Positions 24,094-32,739 of a stretch of DNA of 64,000 bases are shown here, piece after piece. Under the pieces are notes generated by a model, which saw only the letters and a program-made list of their open reading frames with translations, did not search any database and was not told the origin of the DNA. Location: NCBI RefSeq assembly GCF_000420045.1, contig NZ_ATUE01000005.1, positions 496,001 to 560,000 of the forward strand, given 5' to 3'. The stretch comes from Perlucidibaca piscinae DSM 21586 (lineage in GTDB: Bacteria > Pseudomonadota > Gammaproteobacteria > Pseudomonadales > Moraxellaceae). How positions within the stretch are numbered: the first letter of the stretch is position 1; every line of letters starts with the position of its first letter. Made by a program: the position numbers and the translations under genes.

Positions 24094-24714
24094 ATGAGCC
24101 AGCTCGTGCTCGCCACCGGCAACGCCGGAAAACTCAAGGAGCTGCAGGCGCTGCTCGCCGATGCCGGCGTCGAGGTGCTGTCGCAGAAGCAGTTCGACGT
24201 GCCGGACGCCGACGAGACCGGCCTTTCGTTTGTCGAGAATGCCATTCTCAAGGCGCGTCACGCTGCTCGCCTGACCGGCTTGCCGGCGCTGGCGGACGAT
24301 TCCGGACTGGTGGTCGATGCCCTGGCGGGCGCGCCCGGCATCTATTCCGCGCGCTACGCGCTGGATCCGGTCAGCGGCCTGCCGGCGGGTGACGCGGCCA
24401 ACAATGCCAAGCTGCTGGCGGCGCTGGACACCGTGCCGGCCGGTCCGGCGCGGGCGGCCCGTTTCGTCTGCGTGCTGGCTTTCGTGCGCCATGCCGACGA
24501 TCCGCTGCCGGTACTCTGCCAGGCCCTCTGGGAGGGTGAAATCGCGCTCGCCCCGGCGGGCGCCCAGGGCTTCGGCTATGACCCGCTGTTCCTGGTGCCG
24601 GGCGAGGGCGGTCTCACCAGTGCCGAGCTGCCGCGCGACCGCAAGGCGCAGCTCAGTCATCGTGGCCGGGCGCTTCTGCAGCTGCGCGCGCGCTGGGCCG
24701 AGACCGGCCTGTGA
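24094..24714 (+). CDS. rdgB: XTP/dITP diphosphatase (non-canonical purine NTPase)
   Basis: The 206-residue enzyme contains the Ham1 motifs LATGNAGKLKEL (5-16), the FVENAILKARHAA block near 49, ADDSGLVVDALAGAPGIYSARYA in parts near 70 (DDSGL, PGIYSARYA), and FGYDPLFLVP near 158. It hydrolyses ITP, XTP and their deoxy forms to keep them out of DNA. The ATG at 24094 has AAGGAG 11 bases upstream; a 22-residue extension into the repeat element is rejected. It overlaps hemW by four bases. Confidence 0.96.
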   Translation: MSQLVLATGNAGKLKELQALLADAGVEVLSQKQFDVPDADETGLSFVENAILKARHAARLTGLPALADDSGLVVDALAGAPGIYSARYALDPVSGLPAGDAANNAKLLAALDTVPAGPARAARFVCVLAFVRHADDPLPVLCQALWEGEIALAPAGAQGFGYDPLFLVPGEGGLTSAELPRDRKAQLSHRGRALLQLRARWAETGL

Positions 24715-25925
24715 GCGAGGTCTTCCGGGCGCAGGCTGCGGACGGTCTGCCACCGCTGGCGCTCTACCTGCACATGCCCTGGTGCGTGCGCAAATGCCCC
24801 TACTGCGACTTCAACTCCCATGCTGCCGGCGAGTCGCTGCCGGAGGCCGGCTACATCGCTGCCCTGCTTGCCGATCTGGACCAGGATCTGGCCACGTTTC
24901 CCGGTGTGGCCGAGCGCGACATCGTGTCCGTGTTCATCGGTGGCGGCACGCCGTCGCTGATCTCGCCGGCAGGCTATGCCGCGCTCTTTGACGGTCTGCG
25001 CCAGCGTCTGCGCTTCGTGGCCGACATCGAGATCACCCTGGAGGCCAATCCCGGCACCGTGGAGCAGGATCTGTTCACGGGCTACCATGCGATCGGCATC
25101 AACCGCCTGTCGATCGGCGTGCAGACCTTCCAGCCGGATCAGCTCCTGGCGCTGGGCCGCATCCACAGCGGTGCCGAGGCCTTGCGTGCTGCCGATGCCG
25201 CACGTGCTGCCGGCTTCACCACCTTCAATCTCGACCTCATGCACGGCCTGCCGGGCCAGACCCTGGCACAGGCGCTGGATGACCTGCGCCAGGCCATCGC
25301 GCTGGCGCCGACGCACATCAGCTGGTACCAGCTGACGCTGGAGCCCAACACCGTGTTCTACCGGCAGCAGCCGGTACTGCCCGATGAGGATGTGCTTGCC
25401 GATATCCAGGAGGCGGGGCAGGCGCTGCTGGCTGCCGAGGGCTACCTCCAGTACGAGGTGTCGGCCTATGCCCGGCGCGGGCATCAGTGTCGTCACAACC
25501 TCAATTACTGGCAGTTCGGCGACTATCTGGGCATTGGTGCCGGCGCGCACGGCAAGCTGACCCGGACGGCAGACGACGGCAGCCTCACGATCTTGCGCAC
25601 CAGCAAGACGCGCACCCCGCGTGACTACCTTGCGGCGCATGATGCCGTTCGCGGTGGCGAGTCCGCTGCCTTTCGCGCCAGCTGCGAGGCCATTGCCGAG
25701 GCCGAGCTGCCTTTCGAGTTCATGCTCAACGGGCTCAGGCTCATCGCGGGCGTGCCGCGCGCGCTCTGGCCGGCGCGCTGCGGCCGCGACGACGACATGC
25801 TGGCGGCCACGGTGAGCCACTTGCAGCGCAAGGGCCTGCTGGCTGACGATAGCCAGCGGTATGTGGCCACCCCGCTGGGGCAGCGCTACCTGAACCAGGT
25901 CATCGAGGCCTTTCTTCCGGATTGA
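24711..25925 (+). CDS. hemW: HemW-type radical SAM haem chaperone
   Basis: The 404-residue protein has the radical SAM cluster motif CVRKCPYC (near 26-33) followed by DFNSH, without the fourth Cys found in HemN, which separates HemW from the coproporphyrinogen dehydrogenase. Further motifs are FIGGGTPSL near 75, EANPGTVE near 108, GVQTFQPDQL near 136, and the HemN C-terminal domain from about 290. HemW binds and hands over haem to respiratory enzymes. The GTG start overlaps the rdgB stop, as in many gammaproteobacteria. Confidence 0.94.
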   Translation: MSEVFRAQAADGLPPLALYLHMPWCVRKCPYCDFNSHAAGESLPEAGYIAALLADLDQDLATFPGVAERDIVSVFIGGGTPSLISPAGYAALFDGLRQRLRFVADIEITLEANPGTVEQDLFTGYHAIGINRLSIGVQTFQPDQLLALGRIHSGAEALRAADAARAAGFTTFNLDLMHGLPGQTLAQALDDLRQAIALAPTHISWYQLTLEPNTVFYRQQPVLPDEDVLADIQEAGQALLAAEGYLQYEVSAYARRGHQCRHNLNYWQFGDYLGIGAGAHGKLTRTADDGSLTILRTSKTRTPRDYLAAHDAVRGGESAAFRASCEAIAEAELPFEFMLNGLRLIAGVPRALWPARCGRDDDMLAATVSHLQRKGLLADDSQRYVATPLGQRYLNQVIEAFLPD

Positions 25926-25951
25926 TTGCGCCCGTGCGCAAGGAGCATGAC

Positions 25952-26626
25952 ATGGCACTGACCCTGTACTGGGCGAGCGGCAGTCCGTTTGCCTGGAGCG
26001 TGATGCTGGCGCTGGCCTGCAAGGGGCTGTCCTGCGAGTCGCGCCGGCTCGACATGAGTCAGGGCGAGCACAAGACGCCGCAGTTTCTGGCGCTGAATCC
26101 GCGCGGCAAGGTGCCGGTGCTGGTGGATGGCGATGCCGTGATCACCGAGTCGCTGGCGATACTTGCCTATGTCGATGCCCTGCAGCCCGAGCCACCGCTG
26201 TTCGGCACCGGGGCCCTGGCCCGTGCCCGCGTGATGGAGGCGCTGTCGTCGGTGATGAGCTACCTCGAGCCGGCCCTGTTCCCGATTCCCATGCAGGTCT
26301 TTTTCAAGCCTTGGGACGAGGCTGGCCAGGATGCTGTCCGTCGTGCCATCCCGGCGGCGCTCGCCGAGCTGGAGAAGGTCGAGGCCGTGCTGGCGGGCCA
26401 TGATGCCCTCGCCGGCAGCGACCTCAGCGTCGCGGACCTGCGCCTGTATCCGGTGCTGCGCTTCTTCTGGCGTGCCTGGATCGTGGTCGAGAAGAAGGGT
26501 GGCGTGCCCGAGCTGGCGAGCCTGCAGCGTGACCGCTTCCCGGCGATTGACGGCTGGTGCGGTCGCATCGAGGCCCTGCCGGGTTTCGCCGACACCGTGC
26601 CGCCGCACTGGGTGCGCAAGGACTGA
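25952..26626 (+). CDS. Glutathione S-transferase family protein
   Basis: The 224-residue protein has a thioredoxin-like N-terminal domain with SGSPFAWSV (near 8-16, where a Ser would be the activating residue), NPRGKVPVLVDGDAVITES (near 50-68, the cis-Pro and glutathione Glu-Ser), and a helical C-terminal domain with GSDLSVADLRLYP near 161. The substrate is unknown. AAGGAG precedes the start by seven bases. The stop overlaps the ATG of the next gene, so the two are translated together. Confidence 0.88.
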   Translation: MALTLYWASGSPFAWSVMLALACKGLSCESRRLDMSQGEHKTPQFLALNPRGKVPVLVDGDAVITESLAILAYVDALQPEPPLFGTGALARARVMEALSSVMSYLEPALFPIPMQVFFKPWDEAGQDAVRRAIPAALAELEKVEAVLAGHDALAGSDLSVADLRLYPVLRFFWRAWIVVEKKGGVPELASLQRDRFPAIDGWCGRIEALPGFADTVPPHWVRKD

Positions 26627-27111
26627 TGACCATGCCGGAGCGCGAGGGACAGATCTGGGTGGATGCCGATGCCTGCCCGCTCACGGTGCGGGAGATTCTG
26701 CTGCGTGCCGCCGAGCGTACCGGCGTGCGCATCACCTTTGTCGCCAACCAGGCCATCCGCCTGCCGGCCGGGCTGCCGGTGAATGCCGTGCAGGTGCCGC
26801 CGGGCTTTGATGTCGCGGACAACTACATCGTCCAGCATGTCATTGCGGCGGATCTGGTCATCACCCAGGACATTCCGCTGGCCTCGGAGGTGGTGAAGCT
26901 GGGCGCAGCGGCGGTCGGGCCGCGTGGCCAGCGTCACACCAGGGAGTCCATCGGTCAGCGTCTGGCGATCCGGGATCTGATGAGCGATCTGCGCGATGCC
27001 GGCATGGTGCGTGGCGGTCCGCCGCCGCTGTCACCAGCGGACAAGCAGAACTTCGCCAACCAGCTCGACCAGTGGCTCACACGTTGGCGGAGCGTTCGAC
27101 CGGCGGGTTGA
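26626..27111 (+). CDS. yaiI: UPF0178/YaiI family protein
   Basis: The 161-residue protein matches the YaiI/YqxD family: IWVDADACPLTVREIL near residue 9, VANQAIRLP near 37, DNYIVQHVIAADLVITQDIPLA near 62 (as DNYIVQHV and ITQDIPLA), GPRGQRHTRESIG near 97. The DADACP and TQDIPLA acidic motifs recall PIN/NYN-type nucleases, but function is unknown. ATG at 26626 overlaps the upstream stop; a second ATG lies two codons on. Its 3' end overlaps the convergent membrane protein gene by 35 bases. Confidence 0.9.
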   Translation: MTMPEREGQIWVDADACPLTVREILLRAAERTGVRITFVANQAIRLPAGLPVNAVQVPPGFDVADNYIVQHVIAADLVITQDIPLASEVVKLGAAAVGPRGQRHTRESIGQRLAIRDLMSDLRDAGMVRGGPPPLSPADKQNFANQLDQWLTRWRSVRPAG

Positions 27112-27877
27112 CGATGGGGTCGTCGCGGTGGACGGTTTCCACCGAGGAGCGCAACTGGTTGATGTTCTCTCGCAGCAGGTCGGCAACCAGCTCGTCGGTA
27201 CGCGGATCCTTCAGGATTTCCTCGGTGACGCGCAGCACCGTGTCGATCACCGATGCCGCGATCTCGTTGTGGTAGGGCACCCAGGCGAGCTTGCCGGTCT
27301 GGGGGTCCTCGCGCAGCTTCTCCATCACCATGGCACGCAGCTCGTTCTGGTTCTCTGCCAGTGCCCGCGAGATGTTTCGCGTGAAGGTGCCCTTGGCCAG
27401 CACATCGGCTACCTCATTCAGCACGGCAATGGTGACCACGCCGCTGATGGCGTTGACCACCAGCTCCTTGAGCCGGTTGAGCAGCCGCCAGGTGAAGCCC
27501 GAGCCCAGCACGCGGTCCAGTGCCCGGGCCAGACGGATCAGCAGCAGCACCAGAACCACCAGCGGCTCGGCAAACACCACGGGGTGCGCAGCCGGGATGA
27601 TTCCGAGCGTGGCATACCAGTTGCGCCTCACATAAGCCGCATTCCAGCCTGATTGTCGCCAGTGCAGTGCAAGCTCGATGGCAAACACCAGACAGATGGC
27701 GCTGTCGATGACGCGCACCCAGAAAAACTGGTCTGTGGTGAGGCGGTTGAACGAGGCCCAGGTGAGCAGGCCTAGCGATATCACCGCGAGCAGGAAAAGC
27801 GCCCAGTCGCTGATGCCGCCACGAAACAGGCGGGACTCGGCCGCAGCGGACGTCGCTGTTTCAGTCGATGCGTTCAT
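27077..27877 (-). CDS. Voltage-sensor-like membrane protein without a pore
   Basis: The 266-residue protein has four predicted membrane segments in its first 135 residues. Segment 2 (VIDSAICLVFAIELALHW, near 56-73) holds the acid pair, segment 3 starts NWYATLGIIP, and segment 4 (LLLIRLARALDRVLG) has Arg every third or fourth position. This is the pattern of an ion-transport voltage-sensing domain. No S5-S6 pore or selectivity filter follows; instead there is a long charged helical C-terminal region (140-266). The function is unknown. It overlaps trmB by 17 bases at its start and yaiI at its end. Confidence 0.65.
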   Translation of the reverse strand: MNASTETATSAAAESRLFRGGISDWALFLLAVISLGLLTWASFNRLTTDQFFWVRVIDSAICLVFAIELALHWRQSGWNAAYVRRNWYATLGIIPAAHPVVFAEPLVVLVLLLIRLARALDRVLGSGFTWRLLNRLKELVVNAISGVVTIAVLNEVADVLAKGTFTRNISRALAENQNELRAMVMEKLREDPQTGKLAWVPYHNEIAASVIDTVLRVTEEILKDPRTDELVADLLRENINQLRSSVETVHRDDPIVNPPVERSANV

Positions 27878-28562
27878 GAATCAGATCCCATACGCCATGG
27901 CCCTGTCTCTGGCCGCGTTGCTCGAACTTGGTGAGCGGGCGCCAGTCCGGTCGCGGATGGTATTGGCCTGCCTGCCAGGCATTGCGGAAGCCGGGCGCGG
28001 CCTCCATATGTTCAAGCATCCACTCGGCATACGGCTGCCAGTCGGTGGCCATGTGGAAGCGGCCGCCGATACGCAGCTTCTGGCGTACCAGCGCGATCAG
28101 GTCAGGCCGCACGAAACGGCGCTTGTGATGTCGAGCTTTCTGCCAGGGGTCCGGAAAGAACAGCTGCAGGGTGTCTATGCTGCCGTCGGCAAACGCCTGC
28201 TCCAGCACCTGCACGGCATCTTCGCAGTAGCAACGCAGATTGCTCACCTGCTGCGTGCCGGCATCGAAGCAGAGCTGCGCGATGCCCGGCTTGTGGATCT
28301 CGATGCCGACAAAGTCACGCTCGGGCGCGGCCTGCGCCATCTCGACCAAGGTCTTGCCCATGCCGAAGCCGATTTCCAGCGTCAGCGGGGCCTGCCGCCC
28401 GAATACCTGCTCCTGCACGAACGGTCCCCGGGCCAGGCTCAGCACGTAGCGCGCCGAGAACTCGTCGAGGCCGCGTTGCTGAGAGGTGTTCAGCGGCGAT
28501 GAGCGTGGCATGAAGGTCTTGATGCGCTCGGTGAACGGGCGCGGGGCAGGGGTGTCGCTCAT
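27861..28562 (-). CDS. trmB: tRNA (guanine-N7-)-methyltransferase
   Basis: The 233-residue enzyme shows LTLEIGFGMGKTLVEMA near residue 59, FVGIEIHKPGIAQ near 84, LQLFFPDPWQKARHHKRRF (in parts near 132-150, FFPDPW and KKRHxKRR-like), and the C-terminal TKFEQRGQRQGHGVWDL near 212. It methylates G46 of tRNAs. The gene order trmB near thiG is the same as in P. aeruginosa. Confidence 0.96.
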   Translation of the reverse strand: MSDTPAPRPFTERIKTFMPRSSPLNTSQQRGLDEFSARYVLSLARGPFVQEQVFGRQAPLTLEIGFGMGKTLVEMAQAAPERDFVGIEIHKPGIAQLCFDAGTQQVSNLRCYCEDAVQVLEQAFADGSIDTLQLFFPDPWQKARHHKRRFVRPDLIALVRQKLRIGGRFHMATDWQPYAEWMLEHMEAAPGFRNAWQAGQYHPRPDWRPLTKFEQRGQRQGHGVWDLIHERID

Positions 28563-28629
28563 GGCACGGCTCGGCAGGGTCAGGCGCTGCGATTGTATGC
28601 GCAGCGGCCGTCCGGGTCACGCCATCCGG

Positions 28630-29547
28630 TCATCGATATGGCCGTGCCTTCAGGCGCAGCAAGGTGTCCGGCAGCAGGCGGTCGAGATTCCCGGCCAGCG
28701 TGCCCAGCGGCGAGGCCACCCGGTGCGGCCGGCGGATGATCGCGCTGATCACCATGCTGGCACCGCTCGCCAGCGACAGCGTGGGCGTGTGCCGCCAGGC
28801 GGCGGCGGCCGGCGTGATCATGTCCGTGTTCACCAGCGGCAGATGCACGGTGGTCCAGACAACGCCATCCTTGAGGGTTTCCGGGGCCACACTGTCGCTG
28901 AACTGGTCCAGCGCACCCTTGGAGGCCATGTAGGCCGCGAAACAGGGAGTGCCGCGCAGCTGCGTGCCCATGGTCGAGACATTGATGACGTGGCCGCCGC
29001 TCTGGTGGCGCATGTGTTCCACCAGCCGGGAGGTCAGCCAGACCACGGCGAAGTAGTTGATGCGCATGACCCGTTCGAAGTCATGCAGGCGTTCGCTGCT
29101 GTCTGCGAGGCTGCGGCGAATGGAGCGGCCGGCATTGTTGATCAGGATGTCGATGCCGCCCTGGTCGCGGATGACCTCGGTCACCAGCCGGGCGATGTCC
29201 TCTTCACGGGTCAGATCACAGGGGTAGGCATGGGCTTGTCCCGGCAATGCGCGGGATGCTTCGACGACCTCCTGCAGACGATCAGCGCGGCGTGCCACCA
29301 GAATGACGGTGGCTCCGGCGGCGAGCAGCTGACCAGCAACGGCGCGTCCTATCCCGGAGGAGGCTCCGGTGATCAGTACACGCTTGCCGGCCACGGCCTC
29401 GCGCAGCTCTTCCGCGTGATCGCGATGCTGAAGGCGCCGGCGCAGTCGGCGCAGCTGACGCGGCAGATCCAGCTCTAGGGCGGCTCGCGCTAGGCGATTG
29501 GGCATGGTGGCCGGAACCCGGCCCGGGGTGTTGATGGCGACAGGCAT
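28630..29547 (-). CDS. Short-chain dehydrogenase/reductase family protein
   Basis: The 305-residue protein has an N-terminal extension of about 55 residues rich in Arg, then the SDR dinucleotide motif ITGASSGIGR near 60-69, an Asp-rich CDLTRE site near 110, NNAGRS near 139, the Ser of VINVSTMG near 190, and YMASK (Tyr/Lys pair) near 205. The extended N-terminus and Arg-rich LRRLRRRLQ stretch resemble lipid-linked acyl-modifying SDRs, but the substrate is unknown. Start at 29547 has AGGAG at a good distance. It is divergent from an esterase gene across an operator-like dyad. Confidence 0.85.
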   Translation of the reverse strand: MPVAINTPGRVPATMPNRLARAALELDLPRQLRRLRRRLQHRDHAEELREAVAGKRVLITGASSGIGRAVAGQLLAAGATVILVARRADRLQEVVEASRALPGQAHAYPCDLTREEDIARLVTEVIRDQGGIDILINNAGRSIRRSLADSSERLHDFERVMRINYFAVVWLTSRLVEHMRHQSGGHVINVSTMGTQLRGTPCFAAYMASKGALDQFSDSVAPETLKDGVVWTTVHLPLVNTDMITPAAAAWRHTPTLSLASGASMVISAIIRRPHRVASPLGTLAGNLDRLLPDTLLRLKARPYR

Positions 29548-29574
29548 GGCAGTCTCCTGCAGGGCGCTGAGGCT

Positions 29575-29603
29575 GTTGTACCATGATGTGACCGATTGGT
29601 CAC
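29575..29603 (-). promoter_or_regulatory. Promoter of the SDR gene overlapping a TetR-type dyad
   Basis: On the minus strand GTGACC (29603 down to 29598) and TACAAC (29580 down to 29575) are spaced by 17 bases, with a TG extension before the -10. The -35 lies in a perfect dyad GTGACC-GATT-GGTCAC (29588-29603), typical in size for a TetR-family operator. A bound repressor would block this promoter and might also act on the divergent esterase gene. No regulator gene is next to it. Confidence 0.5.
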
Positions 29604-29689
29604 GACCTGTGGCAAGCACAGCTGGCGTAGCCCTCTGGCCTGGGCTAGGGTGAGCAGGCACGCGTGGATGACAGTGGCGGGAGGGCGGG

Positions 29690-30718
29690 ATGAGCGGATG
29701 GGCGGGGAGGCTGGCCGCGGCTGTGCTGGCACTGACGACGGCCTTGGCCTTGGCGGCGATGTTCAGCCCCTGGCCGGGTTCGCTGGCGGTGCGGGTACTG
29801 TTTGACTGGGGCACGTCGCGCAGCCTGCCGCAGCAGCTGGCACTGGCCCCGCCCGGTGTCATTGTCCATGCCGGCATCGTGCATGCCCCGGAAGACCCGG
29901 ACGGCGTGCTGGATCTCTACCTGCCACCGGCGGACGGCCGTCACCCGGGCCCGCGTCCGGTGGTGGTCTGGGTTCATGGCGGCGGCTTCGTGTCTGGTGA
30001 CAGCAGCCAGATCGCGCCCTATGCGCGCTGGCTGGCGGATGCTGGTTACGCGGTGGTGGCGGTGAATTACACGAAGGCGCCGGAGGCGCGCCATCCGACG
30101 CCAGCACGCCAGGTCAACCAGGCCCTGCGCTGGCTGGACGCGGCGGCGACCCGCTATCCCGTCGATCCCGGACGTGTGGTGCTGGCTGGCGACTCGGCGG
30201 GTGCCAGCATTGCCGCCCAGGTTGCCAACGCGATCACGTCGCCGGACTACGCCCGTGCCCTTGGCCTGACACCCGCGCTGGCGCCCGAGCGGCTGAAAGC
30301 CGTCATCCTTCACTGCGGCCCGTATGACCTGGCCGCCTTCCGTCTCGATGGCGTGGTGGGCGCGTTCCTGCGTTCCGTGCTGCACGGCTACAGCGGCCGG
30401 CGCGAGGGCTGGCAGGAGGATCCCGCTTTCCGGCCGTTTTCGGTGGTGAACTTCCTGACGCCGGCATTCCCGCCAGCCTTCGTCTCCGTCGGCAACGCCG
30501 ATCCGCTGGAGCCGCAGTCGCGCGAGCTCGCGTCAACGCTGCAGGCGTTGGGCGTGCCGGTGCAGACGCGGTTCCATGCGCCTGACGCCCCCGCGCTGGC
30601 GCATGAATACCAGTTCGAGATGCAGCGGCCGGAGGCGCGGCGCGCGTTCACGGAAACGCTGGCCTTTCTCGACCGATACAGTGCGGCGCCCACCCCGGCG
30701 CCACTGACCGCGGACTGA
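29690..30718 (+). CDS. Alpha/beta hydrolase (hormone-sensitive-lipase-like esterase)
   Basis: The 342-residue protein starts with a hydrophobic segment (5-23) that could be a signal peptide or anchor. The catalytic domain has HGGGF (near 100), the nucleophile in GDSAGAS (near 165), a VSVGNADPLEP acidic block (near 265), and LAHEYQF with the His near 304. The HGGG oxyanion motif places it in the HSL/arylesterase group acting on short-chain esters. It shares its 5' region with the divergent SDR gene, so both may respond to the same signal. A membrane-protein gene follows 22 bases later. Confidence 0.82.
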   Translation: MSGWAGRLAAAVLALTTALALAAMFSPWPGSLAVRVLFDWGTSRSLPQQLALAPPGVIVHAGIVHAPEDPDGVLDLYLPPADGRHPGPRPVVVWVHGGGFVSGDSSQIAPYARWLADAGYAVVAVNYTKAPEARHPTPARQVNQALRWLDAAATRYPVDPGRVVLAGDSAGASIAAQVANAITSPDYARALGLTPALAPERLKAVILHCGPYDLAAFRLDGVVGAFLRSVLHGYSGRREGWQEDPAFRPFSVVNFLTPAFPPAFVSVGNADPLEPQSRELASTLQALGVPVQTRFHAPDAPALAHEYQFEMQRPEARRAFTETLAFLDRYSAAPTPAPLTAD

Positions 30719-30740
30719 CCACGAACAGACAGGAGCCGGC

Positions 30741-31802
30741 ATGGGCACCTTCAACCAGATCGCCTTCGTGCGTGACGAGATCGCGAAAATTCCCGGCATC
30801 TCCAGCACGCCGGCAGGCGGGGTGGGCAGCTTTCTCGGACGCGTCGGACAGGCTGGCATGCTGGCGTTGCGCGAGAAGGAGATCCTCGTTTTCGCCCTGC
30901 TGCAGTGGCTGGTGATCGCGCTGGCCTATCTGCTCTGGGTGCAGATGCTGGACTGGATCCCCGAGGAGGTCTGGCGCAGTGCCGCCGAGTCCGACAAAGG
31001 CTCGGTGGCCGATCTGGTGCTGCTGGCCTGGTCATTCTTCTGTGTCGGCGTTGCGGCGTATCCGCTGGGCATCCTGTCCGGGTGCATGGGCGCCGCCCAC
31101 TTCCTGCACCGGCAGGGGCGCGAGTCGACCGTGGCCGACTGCATGCAGCTGGTGCTGCCGCAGAGCTGGCCGCTGTGGGCATTCCACTGGATAGACGGCT
31201 GGATCACCGTGAACCAGATCCTCAAGCGCCTGCCGCGCAAGAATGACCGCCGCAGCGCGGCGCAAAAGGCGGCCAGCGAAGCGCTTTACTACGCCTGGAA
31301 GCTCGGCATTTCCGGCATCTTGCCCAGCATTGTCAGCGGCAACGGGCTGCTGACCTCGGGGCGTCAGTCCGTGGTGTTCGTGAAAGACAACCTGGGCGAG
31401 GTGGCCCGTCTGCGCGCGGGGTATTCCGCGCTGTGCTGGATCGTCGGCATCGCCGCCTATGCCGGTGCCATCCTGATGTTCATGCGCCTGGACCTGGTGC
31501 CGCGTGGCGAGGCGGTCTACCAGCACGTCTACACCATCTACTTCTGGGCGGCCGTGCCGCTGCTGCTGGCGACCGGTGTCGTGCTGATGCTGCTGCGTCC
31601 GGTCTATGTGCTGGCGCTATGCGACCTGTACTCGGACCATCTGCAGCGCCGCGGTGAAACCGTGACCCTGCCGGAACCGGTGCCGGCGGGCGTGGGGGCC
31701 TTCTTCGTGTTCAGCGCCCTGTGCTTCCTGCTGGCGGTGGTCTTCCTGTTCCGCCACGAGCTGGGCGTGATGGATCTGCTGGCCGTGCCTTACGGGCGCT
31801 AG
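30741..31802 (+). CDS. Uncharacterised membrane protein
   Basis: The 353-residue protein is not recognised. It has about five hydrophobic segments: near 52-74 (FALLQWLVIALAYLLWVQ), 92-125, 231-252, 262-293 and 316-335. The middle region (135-225) is polar and includes NRKLPRKNDRRSAAQKAA-like basic sequence and a SGILPSIVSGNGLL stretch. There is no clear family motif, signal peptide or enzyme site. It follows the esterase gene closely on the same strand and ends eight bases before the convergent thiG. Confidence 0.6.
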   Translation: MGTFNQIAFVRDEIAKIPGISSTPAGGVGSFLGRVGQAGMLALREKEILVFALLQWLVIALAYLLWVQMLDWIPEEVWRSAAESDKGSVADLVLLAWSFFCVGVAAYPLGILSGCMGAAHFLHRQGRESTVADCMQLVLPQSWPLWAFHWIDGWITVNQILKRLPRKNDRRSAAQKAASEALYYAWKLGISGILPSIVSGNGLLTSGRQSVVFVKDNLGEVARLRAGYSALCWIVGIAAYAGAILMFMRLDLVPRGEAVYQHVYTIYFWAAVPLLLATGVVLMLLRPVYVLALCDLYSDHLQRRGETVTLPEPVPAGVGAFFVFSALCFLLAVVFLFRHELGVMDLLAVPYGR

Positions 31803-31809
31803 CGCACGA

Positions 31810-32610
31810 TCAGCGGAAGGCCACGCCGTCCAGCGGGCTGGAGGCGCTGGCGTAGAGCTTGCGCGGCATGCGCCCGGCGAGGAAGGCCTCGCGGCCGGCC
31901 TCGACCGCCTTCTTCATCGCCGAGGCCATCAGCACCGGATTGCCGGCAGCGGCGATGGCGGTGTTCATGAGCACGCCGGCAACCCCCAGCTCCATGGCGA
32001 CGGCAGCATCCGAGGCGGTGCCGACGCCGGCGTCGACCAGCACCGGCACCGTGGCCTCTTCGAGGATGATGCGCAGGTTGTACGGATTCACGATGCCCAG
32101 TCCGGAGCCGATCAGCGAGCCCAGCGGCATCACCGCGACGCAGCCCATCTGTGCGAACAGGCGGGCGGCGATGGGGTCGTCGCTGCAGTAGACCATGACC
32201 TCGAAGCCTTCCTTTACCAGCGTCTCGGCGGCCTTCAGCGTCTCCGGCATGTTCGGGTACAGGGTCTTCTGGTCGCCCAGCACTTCCAGCTTGACCAGCC
32301 TGTGGTCGTCCAGCAGCTCGCGCGCGAGACGGCAGGTGCGCACGGCCTCCTCGGCGGTGTAGCAGCCGGCGGTGTTGGGCAGGATGGTGTAGCGCTCCGG
32401 CGAAATCACATCGAGCAGATTGGGCTCGCCCGGGTTCTGGCCGATGTTGGTGCGGCGCACGGCCACGGTGACGATCTCGGCACCGCTGGCGGCGATGGCG
32501 TCACGGGTCTCGTCCATGTCCTTGTACTTGCCGGTGCCGACCAGCAGGCGCGAGCTGAAGGTGCGTCCGGCGAGGGTGAAGGTGTCGTGGGTGTTCGCTG
32601 CCATGGTCAT
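31810..32610 (-). CDS. thiG: Thiazole synthase
   Basis: The 266-residue TIM-barrel enzyme has LVGTGKYKD near residue 26, RRTNIGQNPGEPNLLD near 53, the Schiff-base lysine in VKLEVLGD near 107, MPLGSLIGSGLG near 160, and VDAGVGTASDAAVAMELG near 191 (as VDAGVGTASDA). It builds the thiamin thiazole from DXP, dehydroglycine and ThiS thiocarboxylate. Start at 32610 has GGAG seven bases upstream; a second ATG lies two codons on. In P. aeruginosa thiS is adjacent; here thiS lies 1.6 kb away in the rpoH operon. Confidence 0.96.
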   Translation of the reverse strand: MTMAANTHDTFTLAGRTFSSRLLVGTGKYKDMDETRDAIAASGAEIVTVAVRRTNIGQNPGEPNLLDVISPERYTILPNTAGCYTAEEAVRTCRLARELLDDHRLVKLEVLGDQKTLYPNMPETLKAAETLVKEGFEVMVYCSDDPIAARLFAQMGCVAVMPLGSLIGSGLGIVNPYNLRIILEEATVPVLVDAGVGTASDAAVAMELGVAGVLMNTAIAAAGNPVLMASAMKKAVEAGREAFLAGRMPRKLYASASSPLDGVAFR

Positions 32611-32739
32611 GAATCCGCTCCGGGGCTGGTCTGCCGCACGCATTCTAAAGGCGTGGCGTCAGTGCAGTCAGCAGTGTCATGGCAGCCCGGGCGGATAATT
32701 CGGCTAGAATCGGGCTCCGTGTTTGGCGAGGTGGTCAGG

